The notes under the pieces were generated by a model that made no database searches, was not told the origin of the DNA, and saw nothing but the letters and a program-made list of their open reading frames with translations. Positions 8,642 to 15,834 of a stretch of DNA of 64,000 bases are shown piece by piece. Position numbers and translations under genes: made by a program. The number at the start of each line of letters is the position of its first letter. Positions within the stretch are counted from its first letter, which is position 1. The DNA is from Flavobacterium sangjuense (GTDB lineage: Bacteria > Bacteroidota > Bacteroidia > Flavobacteriales > Flavobacteriaceae): positions 558,001-622,000 of the forward strand of contig NZ_CP038810.1 of the NCBI RefSeq assembly GCF_004797125.1, given 5' to 3'.

Positions 8642-8649
8642 CAAATATA
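8642..8649 (-). promoter_or_regulatory. -7 promoter box of the permease gene
   Basis: TATATTTG on the minus strand, 33 bases upstream of the ATG. It predicts a leader of about 27 nt. Confidence 0.5.
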
Positions 8650-8691
8650 GTTTTTTATGTGTGAAATATATAAAAAATGTTTTTCGGTTTT

Positions 8692-10902
8692 TTAAAACCA
8701 AAAGCCAACGCTAAAATAAGTAAATCCTTTTGTCAGCTCCGGCGACCATGAATATTTAATTTCGATTGGTCCGACAACTGATTCTAAAGCATAGCCAATT
8801 GCATAACCGGTATATGTTGGTTTCGACAGCCAATTCCCGTTTTCGAACAATTTGTCTTCAACATTTGCATAGTTTGCTGCAAAATTTATGTGGTTCTTTT
8901 TGTAAATCTCATAATCCAAAGTGAAGCATGATTTAATATAACTATCCGCTGATATACTTAAAAAGTCATAACCATAAAAATGTTTGAAATTATTAATTGT
9001 ATTAAAACCATAACCTCCTAAAACAAAGTCGAAAAAGTGAACGCTATCTTTACCAATTAAAAAACCGGCATCGGACTGCACTTTTAATGTTACCTTGTTA
9101 TAAAAAGATTTTACAATTCCAATTTCGCCTTTGGCAATAGAATAGCGATTGAATTCGTTAGTATAATCAGAGGAATAAAAATAGGATTGAATATCTCCAC
9201 AAAACAGCCATCCTTTTTTTGGAAATAGTTTGTTATCAAAAGAGTCGTATTTCATATAACCAAAAACACTTGCATAGCTGCTTTTTTCAAAAATGGGATT
9301 AATTTGTCCGAGATTTTCCGATTCTATTCTCAAATATTTATGTTCTACTCCGGCTCCAATTAAAAACTTTTGGATAAAAACCGTTTGCAAATAGGCTTGA
9401 TTGGTTAAATCTGAAAAATCAATATTTATGCTGTTTAAACCCAATTGCGTCAACAATTCTCCATCTCTAAAATCGGTAGTTACATTTTTGTTGAAAGCAT
9501 TATAGCGCGATTTGAAGCCAAAGCTCCAATAGAAACCATTGTCAATATAGTAATCAAAATTGTATCGAATATTATCTCCAAGTCCAACATCCAGTGATGC
9601 CACATCATTTTTAAATAGTGATTTTTTTTGAGTGATATTCGCCAAAACAGCACTTTTGTACAAGCCATCATAATGGAGTCCAAACTTCAAAAAGGTTTTC
9701 GTCGGATTCTCAGTCAAACTCAGTTTTAATTCATCCTCGTCTTGATTTGCCCCAATGGTGTAACTAATTCTGCTAAAATTTTGAGTTGCATTTATGTTAT
9801 TGATTCCCGTTTTCAAATCTTCATAACTTATTTTACTTCCGTTTTTAAAATGCAGTTTCCCTATCACATAGGCTCTGGTATAATTGTCCAATTTGTTTAT
9901 CGAAATATTTTTAATTTGTAAAAAATCCTTTTTAACTTTTTCTGAATTGACGTGGTAATTGGCGGTGTCGCCAAGTTTTTTAATTTGTTCATAAACCCCA
10001 AATGCCGCAACTTCGCCTTTCTTAATAATTTCTCTGCCTTCGTCAAAAGAAATTACGCCATAATCAGAAACATCAGGTTTGATATAAATATCGGTTAGTT
10101 TTATTTTATCTTTCATCACCTTTATCATGTCCAGATTCGTTATCTGAACCAAAATCCGGGTAGCATCTTTCAGCGAATTTCTGTCTTTTAAATCGTCTTG
10201 TACATCAACGCCAATGATAATATCCGCTCCCATTTTCCGAATTTCTTCTACAGGATAATTATTAACAACACCTCCGTCAATCAAAAGTTTACCGTCAATT
10301 TCAACAGGAGAAAATAAAGAAGGAAAAGCCGAACTGGCTAACATAGCCTGCGCCAAATAACCATTTTGCAAAACCACTTGCTCGCCTTTTTCGATATCCG
10401 TAGCAACGCATAAAAACGGAATGGGAAGTTTATTAAAATCGTTAACGTTCCTTACATTATGCGTAAGTTTTGACAACAAATTATAATTATACATTCCTTT
10501 AGAAAGCGCTATAGGAATACCTATTTTGAGTTTATTAAAAGGAAGCGTAATCGCATACATTTCATCGTTGCGCTTTTCATAAAAGTTTTTGGATGAACGG
10601 GGAATATAGTCCTGAAGCAATTGATCAAAGTCGGTATTGTAAAAAATAGAATCTATTTGAGTAGCATTATAACCTGAAGCATATAACCCACCAACAACAG
10701 CGCCCATACTTGTACCGCCAATATAATCGATTTTTACGCCTGCCTGTTCTAATACTTTTAAGACGCCAATATGTGCAAATCCTTTGGCACCACCACCGCT
10801 AAGCACCAAACCAATTTTTGGCCGGGTCTTTTTAATAGTGTCTTGCGCAACAACAGTCTGAAGGAAAAGAATACCAATAAAAACAAGTATTATTTTTTTC
10901 AT
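8692..10902 (-). CDS. patatin-like phospholipase with C-terminal Omp85-like barrel
   Basis: A 736-residue outer-membrane protein. A signal peptide (cut after about VVAQ, residue 20) leads into a patatin domain at about 28-300. It shows oxyanion loop GLVLSGGGAKGFAHIG, nucleophile Ser65 in GGTSMG, and catalytic Asp209 in DGG. A POTRA-like segment (about 320-410) and a beta-barrel ending in YFSVGFWF follow; the terminal aromatic is typical of barrels handled by BAM. This architecture is that of PlpD-like (type Vd) proteins, in which the barrel carries the lipase. It starts 8 bases after the uvrC stop, so the two are probably co-transcribed. The lipid target is unknown. Confidence 0.9.
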   Translation of the reverse strand: MKKIILVFIGILFLQTVVAQDTIKKTRPKIGLVLSGGGAKGFAHIGVLKVLEQAGVKIDYIGGTSMGAVVGGLYASGYNATQIDSIFYNTDFDQLLQDYIPRSSKNFYEKRNDEMYAITLPFNKLKIGIPIALSKGMYNYNLLSKLTHNVRNVNDFNKLPIPFLCVATDIEKGEQVVLQNGYLAQAMLASSAFPSLFSPVEIDGKLLIDGGVVNNYPVEEIRKMGADIIIGVDVQDDLKDRNSLKDATRILVQITNLDMIKVMKDKIKLTDIYIKPDVSDYGVISFDEGREIIKKGEVAAFGVYEQIKKLGDTANYHVNSEKVKKDFLQIKNISINKLDNYTRAYVIGKLHFKNGSKISYEDLKTGINNINATQNFSRISYTIGANQDEDELKLSLTENPTKTFLKFGLHYDGLYKSAVLANITQKKSLFKNDVASLDVGLGDNIRYNFDYYIDNGFYWSFGFKSRYNAFNKNVTTDFRDGELLTQLGLNSINIDFSDLTNQAYLQTVFIQKFLIGAGVEHKYLRIESENLGQINPIFEKSSYASVFGYMKYDSFDNKLFPKKGWLFCGDIQSYFYSSDYTNEFNRYSIAKGEIGIVKSFYNKVTLKVQSDAGFLIGKDSVHFFDFVLGGYGFNTINNFKHFYGYDFLSISADSYIKSCFTLDYEIYKKNHINFAANYANVEDKLFENGNWLSKPTYTGYAIGYALESVVGPIEIKYSWSPELTKGFTYFSVGFWF

Positions 10903-10910
10903 AAAACGGT

Positions 10911-12710
10911 TTAGGGTTTACTTATGTTGTAAAAGTCGGAAATTTTTTTTGCTTTTGATACTCCAACAACATCCGAAATTTCTTTTTCTGTGGCTAATTT
11001 CAATCTTTTAACACTTTTGAAATGTTTTAGTAACGTGAGCATCGTCTTTTCGCCAATTCCCGGAATCAGTTCTATGGTCGAATTTAATGCCGATTTACTT
11101 CGCTTATCGCGATGATGTGTAATTCCAAAACGGTGTGCTTCGTTTCGCAATTGCTGAATGATTTTTAATGTTTCCGATTTTTTATCCAAATACAGCGGAA
11201 CAGAATCGCCAGGATAAAACAATTCTTCCAATCGTTTGGCTATTCCGATAATGGCTATTTTTCCACGTAATCCCAAATCATCTATGCTTTTCAATGCCGA
11301 TGACAATTGTCCTTTCCCGCCATCAATAATAATCAATTGTGGCAATGACTGGTTTTCATCCAAAAGTCGTTTGTATCTTCTGTACACCACTTCTTCCATC
11401 GAAGCAAAATCATTTGGCCCTTCAACAGTTTTGATATTAAAATGACGGTAATCTTTTTTGCTCGGTTTCCCATCTTTAAAAACCACACAGGCCGAAACCG
11501 GATTCGTTCCCTGAATGTTCGAGTTGTCAAAACATTCTATATGCCTTGGCTCAACCGAAAGTCTTAAATCCTTTTGCATTTGCGCCATAATCCTGTTGGT
11601 GTGGCGTTCCGGATCTACAATCTGGATTTGCTTCAGTTGCTCTAATCGTTGGTATTTTGCATTTCTTTCAGAAAGGTCTAATATCTGTTTTTTGTCTCCG
11701 AGTTGCGGAACCGTAACTTTTATTGTAGAACCAAAATCTAAAGCAAACGGCAGGATAATTTCTTTTGACGTCAGGTTAAAACGTTCCCGAAGTTCAACAA
11801 CCGCAAGTTCTAATAATTCTTCATCGGTTTCGTCCAGTTTCTTTTTGAGTTCTAAAGTAAACGACCTGATAATCGCGCCATGTGAAATCTGTAAAAAATT
11901 TACATACGCCATCGTCTCATCGGAAACAATTGAAAACACATCAATATTCGAAATTTTTGGATTCAAGACTTGAGAATAAGATTGGTAATTCTCAAGCACA
12001 TTAATTTTCTCCTTGATTTTTTGTGCCGCTTCAAATTTCATTTCAGATGCATAATCGTTCATCTGTTTCTTGAAATCGCGCATGCTGTCTTTAAAGTTTC
12101 CTTTCAGAATTTGACGAATCGCATCGACTTGTTTCTGATAGTTTTCTAAGGTTTCCAATCCTTCACATGGGCCTTTGCAATTTCCGATATGATATTCCAA
12201 ACACACTTTGAATTTTCCCGCTTTGATGTTGCTTTCGCTCAAATCGTAATTACAGGTTCGCAACGGATACAATTCTTTAATCAAATCCAAAATAGTATTT
12301 ACCGTTTTGAAATTGGTATACGGACCAAAATATTCCGAGCCGTCTTTGGTCATTCTCCGCGTTGGGAATATTCGGGAAAAGGGTTCTTTTTTGATGCAAA
12401 TCCAAGGATAGGTTTTATCATCGCGGAGCAAAACATTATAGCGTGGCTGAAGTTTTTTTATCAGATTGTTTTCCAGTAAAAGGGCATCTTGCTCCGAAGA
12501 AACGACGATGTGTTTAATGGTAACGATCTTCCTGACTAAGACATTCGTTTTGGCATTGTCATGAAGTTTGTTGAAATAGGAAGCAACTCTTTTTTTGAGG
12601 TTTTTGGCTTTGCCAACATACAGGATTTTGCCTTCTTTATCATAATACTGATACACGCCGGGATTGTCCGGAAGCGTTTGTATTTGAAGTTCGATAGAAG
12701 GAGTTTCCAT
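10911..12710 (-). CDS. uvrC: excinuclease ABC subunit C
   Basis: Makes the dual incisions of nucleotide-excision repair with UvrAB. The 599-residue form has the N-terminal GIY-YIG nuclease (PGVYQYYDKEGKILYVGKAKNL near residues 15-35), the Cys-containing linker (CNYDLSESNIKAGKFKVCLEYHIGNCKGPC), a UVR helix pair, the RNase H-like second nuclease (ECFDNSNIQGTNPVS, IIIDGGKGQL, HRFGITHHR) and helix-hairpin-helix at the end. An in-frame extension of 20 residues to 12770 exists, but its first codon is the TTG of a -7 box (12768-12775). The ATG at 12708-12710 is therefore preferred; an alternative ATG is at 12714-12716. It is followed directly by the patatin-barrel gene. Confidence 0.95.
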   Translation of the reverse strand: METPSIELQIQTLPDNPGVYQYYDKEGKILYVGKAKNLKKRVASYFNKLHDNAKTNVLVRKIVTIKHIVVSSEQDALLLENNLIKKLQPRYNVLLRDDKTYPWICIKKEPFSRIFPTRRMTKDGSEYFGPYTNFKTVNTILDLIKELYPLRTCNYDLSESNIKAGKFKVCLEYHIGNCKGPCEGLETLENYQKQVDAIRQILKGNFKDSMRDFKKQMNDYASEMKFEAAQKIKEKINVLENYQSYSQVLNPKISNIDVFSIVSDETMAYVNFLQISHGAIIRSFTLELKKKLDETDEELLELAVVELRERFNLTSKEIILPFALDFGSTIKVTVPQLGDKKQILDLSERNAKYQRLEQLKQIQIVDPERHTNRIMAQMQKDLRLSVEPRHIECFDNSNIQGTNPVSACVVFKDGKPSKKDYRHFNIKTVEGPNDFASMEEVVYRRYKRLLDENQSLPQLIIIDGGKGQLSSALKSIDDLGLRGKIAIIGIAKRLEELFYPGDSVPLYLDKKSETLKIIQQLRNEAHRFGITHHRDKRSKSALNSTIELIPGIGEKTMLTLLKHFKSVKRLKLATEKEISDVVGVSKAKKISDFYNISKP

Positions 12711-12711
12711 A

Positions 12712-12739
12712 GTCATTGCAAGGCACGAAGCAATCTCAT
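12712..12739. repeat. dispersed-repeat-like hairpin in the uvrC leader
   Basis: Reads GTCATTGCAAGGCACGAAGC on the plus strand, followed by AATCTCAT. This resembles the widespread CATTGCGAGG...ACGAAGCAATC dispersed repeat of many bacterial genomes. It contains the inverted repeat ATTGC (12715-12719) / GCAAT (12730-12734). It begins directly in front of the preferred uvrC start codon. Confidence 0.5.
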
Positions 12740-12767
12740 TATAATTTGAATTGGAGACCGCAGATTT

Positions 12768-12775
12768 CAAAGTTA
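12768..12775 (-). promoter_or_regulatory. -7 promoter box of uvrC
   Basis: TAACTTTG on the minus strand. Predicted start near 12761-12764 gives a leader of about 50 nt that contains the hairpin repeat. Confidence 0.5.
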
Positions 12776-12787
12776 TAAAAATTAAAG

Positions 12788-12795
12788 TACTTTTG
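12788..12795 (+). promoter_or_regulatory. -7 promoter box of the 5-formyl-THF cyclo-ligase gene
   Basis: TACTTTTG, only 4 bases before the ATG at 12800, which would make the transcript nearly leaderless. It lies 12 bases from the divergent uvrC box, so the two promoters share upstream DNA. Confidence 0.45.
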
Positions 12796-12799
12796 AAGT

Positions 12800-13366
12800 A
12801 TGAACAAAAAAGAACTCAGAGCTAAGTATAAAGCCTTGCGTCAGGAATTATCGGCTGACGAAATTGAAGACAAGAGTTTGGCAATAGCCAATAAGATGTT
12901 GCAGCTAGACATTTGGGAGAAAACTTATTTTCATTTATTCCTGACAATCGAAGAACAAAAGGAAGTAGAAACAGAATTCGTTCTTCAAATATTGGCAGGA
13001 AAAGACAAGGAAATTGTAGTGGCCAAAAGCAATTTTGACACGCTTGAAATGACCAATTATTTGTTGACCGACAATACTAAATTTCAAAAAAACGAATACA
13101 ATATCTACGAACCTGTTGATGGAATTGAAGTTCCGAACGCTAAGATTGAAGTGGTTTTTGTTCCGCTTTTAGCGTATGACAAACTGGGGAATAGAGTAGG
13201 ATATGGCAAAGGATTTTACGACAACTTTCTTTCGAAATGTCCTGAAGATGTAATAAAAGTTGGGTTGTCCTTTTTTGAACCGGAAGAAACTATTGACGAT
13301 GTTTCTCCAACCGATATTCGGTTAGATTATTGCGTAACGCCTACAACTAGCTATTCGTTCCAATAG
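12800..13366 (+). CDS. fau: 5-formyltetrahydrofolate cyclo-ligase
   Basis: Uses ATP to convert 5-formyl-THF to 5,10-methenyl-THF, returning folate to the one-carbon pool. The 188 residues start with KKELRAKYKALRQEL (basic N-terminal helix) and carry the family motifs VPLLAYDKLGNRVGYGKGFYD and the late TDIRLDYCVTP. Length is typical. It is divergent from uvrC. Its 3' end overlaps the convergent lspA gene by 20 bases, so no conventional terminator separates them. Confidence 0.92.
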   Translation: MNKKELRAKYKALRQELSADEIEDKSLAIANKMLQLDIWEKTYFHLFLTIEEQKEVETEFVLQILAGKDKEIVVAKSNFDTLEMTNYLLTDNTKFQKNEYNIYEPVDGIEVPNAKIEVVFVPLLAYDKLGNRVGYGKGFYDNFLSKCPEDVIKVGLSFFEPEETIDDVSPTDIRLDYCVTPTTSYSFQ

Positions 13367-13970
13367 ATGTCTTTTTAGCAAATGCTCTTTTGTTAAACAC
13401 TATCAAAATTCCAACACCTGTTGAAATCGCCATATCGGCAATGTTAAAAATAGCATTAAAAAACTTGAATGGCTGTCCGCCCCAAATAGGCAGCCATTCC
13501 GGAAAATGACCTTCTAAAATTGGGAAATATAACATGTCGACCACTTTACCATGAAACCAAGTTCCGTATGGGTTTTCGGCAAATAAAGTTGCTAAGTTAT
13601 TGTAGCTGTTGTCGAAAATAACACCGTAAAAAACAGAGTCTATAATGTTCCCAACAGCACCGGCAAAAATTAAAGAAATGGCCACCATTAAATAATTAGA
13701 ACTGTGTTTTGTGCTCGCGTCATACAACCAATAACCAATTCCAAAAACTGCTAAGATTCTAAATACAGTTAGTGTTAATTTGCCATATGCTCCCGGGATT
13801 TTTGTTCCCCAAGCCATTCCTTCATTTTCAATCAGTAATATTTTAAACCAACTGGTAACATCAATTTGTCCAGGTTCGCCATAAACGAAATTGGTTTTGA
13901 TATAAATTTTGACGAATTGGTCAACCAATAAAATAATGGCAATGATTAAAATGGAATTTCTTAAGGACAT
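13347..13970 (-). CDS. lspA: lipoprotein signal peptidase (signal peptidase II)
   Basis: Inner-membrane aspartyl protease that removes signal peptides from prolipoproteins; several lipoproteins in this window are its likely substrates. The 207 residues contain four predicted helices, DQFVKIYIK near the start, the conserved NEGMAWG (49-55), and the catalytic pair Asp111 (AGAVGNIIDS) and Asp179 (FNIADMAIS). The longer periplasmic loop (about 120-165) is usual in Bacteroidota. Its last 20 bases overlap the convergent cyclo-ligase gene. Confidence 0.94.
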   Translation of the reverse strand: MSLRNSILIIAIILLVDQFVKIYIKTNFVYGEPGQIDVTSWFKILLIENEGMAWGTKIPGAYGKLTLTVFRILAVFGIGYWLYDASTKHSSNYLMVAISLIFAGAVGNIIDSVFYGVIFDNSYNNLATLFAENPYGTWFHGKVVDMLYFPILEGHFPEWLPIWGGQPFKFFNAIFNIADMAISTGVGILIVFNKRAFAKKTSIGTNS

Positions 13971-13989
13971 TTATAGGGTTTTAATGGCG

Positions 13990-13997
13990 CAAAAATA
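13990..13997 (-). promoter_or_regulatory. -7 promoter box of lspA
   Basis: TATTTTTG on the minus strand, 19 bases upstream of the ATG. Predicted leader about 13 nt. Confidence 0.5.
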
Positions 13998-14154
13998 GTA
14001 ATATTATTATACAAAAGACAGAATATTTTTTAGTTATAAATCTCATTCTATACATTTTATGAATGTTAGTAAAAGATTTGTTAACTTCACCATCAAAAGC
14101 AACCAATTTCGTTTTTTTACATCCAAAAGAAACCAACCAATAAAATAACAGATT

Positions 14155-15399
14155 ATGAAAAAAATTTATTTAATCGCTGCTTGTGTTTTTTCTATTCTTA
14201 TCTCTTCATGTGATTCTGATGATTCTCAGAAAGAACAGGCAAAATTCGCGGTTCCGACTTTAAAATCGTTAGCGGAAATTAGAGGGAATGTCTCTGTGAC
14301 CTCAGCTAGACAAACCAATTCTGACGGTAAAATTTATGTTGCAGAAAACTATCTTTTCTACATTGCAAAAGAACATGGCGTTCATGTTTTTAACAACACC
14401 AATCCATCTGCACCTGTAAATATTGCATTTATAAATATTGAAGGCGTTCATGATATTTCTGTAAAAGGAGATTATCTTTTTGCAGACAACTTTGTCGATT
14501 TATTGGTTTTTGACATAAGTAATATTCAAGATATCACCTTAGTAAGAACGGTTGAAAATTCTATTGGTTTTAGTCCGGTTTTTCCTGATGATGCAGAGTT
14601 TTATGATTATACCGTTGTTGCTACCGGAGACGAAATAATTACAGGTTTTGCGATTGAAATGAGAGACAGACCTGAAGCACCGGAAATAGTTATGTCAGAA
14701 GGTGCTTTGGCATCATTTGATGCGTCCAACGGGAATGTTGGCCTTGGAGGTTCTTATGCCCGTTTCCAAATAAGAAACAATGCGCTTTATACTATTGACT
14801 CTTATAAATTGAATGTTTTCAACATTACGAACCCTCTTACTACTTTTTTTGACAAAGAAATTTATATGACGATGTGGTTTGGAGGCGGAGAATTTGAAAC
14901 ACTGTTTATCCAGAAAAATATATTATTTGTAGGTTCAACTACCGGAATGTATACGGTTGATGCCACCGATGAGTTCAATCCTTATTTTGTTTCTGGATTT
15001 TCTCATGCAACAGCCTGCGATCCTGTGGTTGTATATGAAGACACTGCTTATATTACAGTTCGTGGCGGTTCCAGCTGTGGGGCAATCGAAGATCAGATTA
15101 ATGTTATCGATGTTACAGACATCGCTGCTCCAACATTACTATCAACGTATCTGATTGACGAACCTTATGGCTTAGGAATTAAAAATGGTGCACTGTATGT
15201 TGGTTGCGGGAATAATGGCTTAAAAGTATTTAATGCGGCTAATAGCGCTGGTCTTACTTTAGAAAATACCTATGAAGGAAATGTAAAAGACATTATTCCT
15301 TTAGACAGCCATTTAATTGTTATTGGTGATAATAAAATAACGCAATACAGTTATGGTCCTAATTTTACGCTGACTCAATTAAGTCAAATTAATTTATAA
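14155..15399 (+). CDS. LVIVD-repeat lipoprotein
   Basis: A 414-residue predicted lipoprotein with a lipobox ending in ISSC near residue 19 and an acidic DSDDSQKE linker that may act as an export signal to the surface. The body is built of beta-propeller-like LVIVD repeats, seen as recurring phrases such as NYLFYIAKEHGVHVFNNTNP, GDYLFADNFVDLLVFDISN, NNALYTIDSYKLNVFNITNP and GALYVGCGNNGLKVFN. The role is unknown; such propellers usually bind partners or ligands. It reads opposite to its neighbours and ends in a bidirectional terminator. Between positions 14040 and 14154 no perfect -7 box was seen. Confidence 0.8.
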   Translation: MKKIYLIAACVFSILISSCDSDDSQKEQAKFAVPTLKSLAEIRGNVSVTSARQTNSDGKIYVAENYLFYIAKEHGVHVFNNTNPSAPVNIAFINIEGVHDISVKGDYLFADNFVDLLVFDISNIQDITLVRTVENSIGFSPVFPDDAEFYDYTVVATGDEIITGFAIEMRDRPEAPEIVMSEGALASFDASNGNVGLGGSYARFQIRNNALYTIDSYKLNVFNITNPLTTFFDKEIYMTMWFGGGEFETLFIQKNILFVGSTTGMYTVDATDEFNPYFVSGFSHATACDPVVVYEDTAYITVRGGSSCGAIEDQINVIDVTDIAAPTLLSTYLIDEPYGLGIKNGALYVGCGNNGLKVFNAANSAGLTLENTYEGNVKDIIPLDSHLIVIGDNKITQYSYGPNFTLTQLSQINL

Positions 15400-15403
15400 A
15401 TAA

Positions 15404-15429
15404 AAAAGCCCCGATAATTCGGGGCTTTT
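15404..15429. terminator. bidirectional intrinsic terminator
   Basis: Stem GCCCCGA/TCGGGGC (15408-15425) with a 4-nt loop, A-tract on the left and T-tract on the right. It serves both the LVIVD gene (plus) and the dksA-like gene (minus). Confidence 0.88.
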
Positions 15430-15446
15430 TTATTAAAGTAAAGTTG

Positions 15447-15827
15447 TTATCGTTGCAGGTTTTTTGCTTCAATACTCATCGTAGCGTGAGGAACAACGCG
15501 CAGTCTTTCTTTCGAAATTAGCTTTCCTGTAACTTTACAAACGCCATATGTTTTATTTTCAACACGGAAAAGTGCATTCTTCAAATCGCGGATAAACTTC
15601 TCCTGACGAATAGCTAACTGTGAGTTCGCCTCTTTAGACATTGTTTCGCTGCCTTCTTCAAATGCTTTAAACGTTGGTGACGTATCGTCAGTTCCGTTGT
15701 TTAAATCATTCATATAGGCACTCTTTATCAACTCTAAGTCAACTTTTGCCTTTTCCATTTTGTTTATAATAATTTCTTTGAACTCTGCTAAATCTGCATC
15801 TGAGTATCTCATTTTTTCTTCTACCAT
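15447..15827 (-). CDS. TraR/DksA-like protein lacking most zinc cysteines
   Basis: A 126-residue protein with the DksA layout: a helical coiled-coil (about 8-90) with acidic tip residues (GTDDTSP, 45-51), then the C-terminal finger region YGVCKVTGKLISKERLRVVP. DksA-family proteins insert the coiled-coil into the RNA polymerase secondary channel. Of the four cysteines of a C4 finger only Cys97 remains; the others are Thr100, Ser118 and Ala121, so zinc binding as in E. coli DksA is not expected. The fold signature is otherwise kept. It starts 7 bases after ileS and is probably co-transcribed with it. Confidence 0.88.
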   Translation of the reverse strand: MVEEKMRYSDADLAEFKEIIINKMEKAKVDLELIKSAYMNDLNNGTDDTSPTFKAFEEGSETMSKEANSQLAIRQEKFIRDLKNALFRVENKTYGVCKVTGKLISKERLRVVPHATMSIEAKNLQR

Positions 15828-15834
15828 CTTTATG

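Noticed and set aside
15447..15827. Broken dksA pseudogene
   Set aside because: The reading frame is intact, only zinc cysteines are replaced, and the rest of the finger region is conserved, pointing to a lineage variant.
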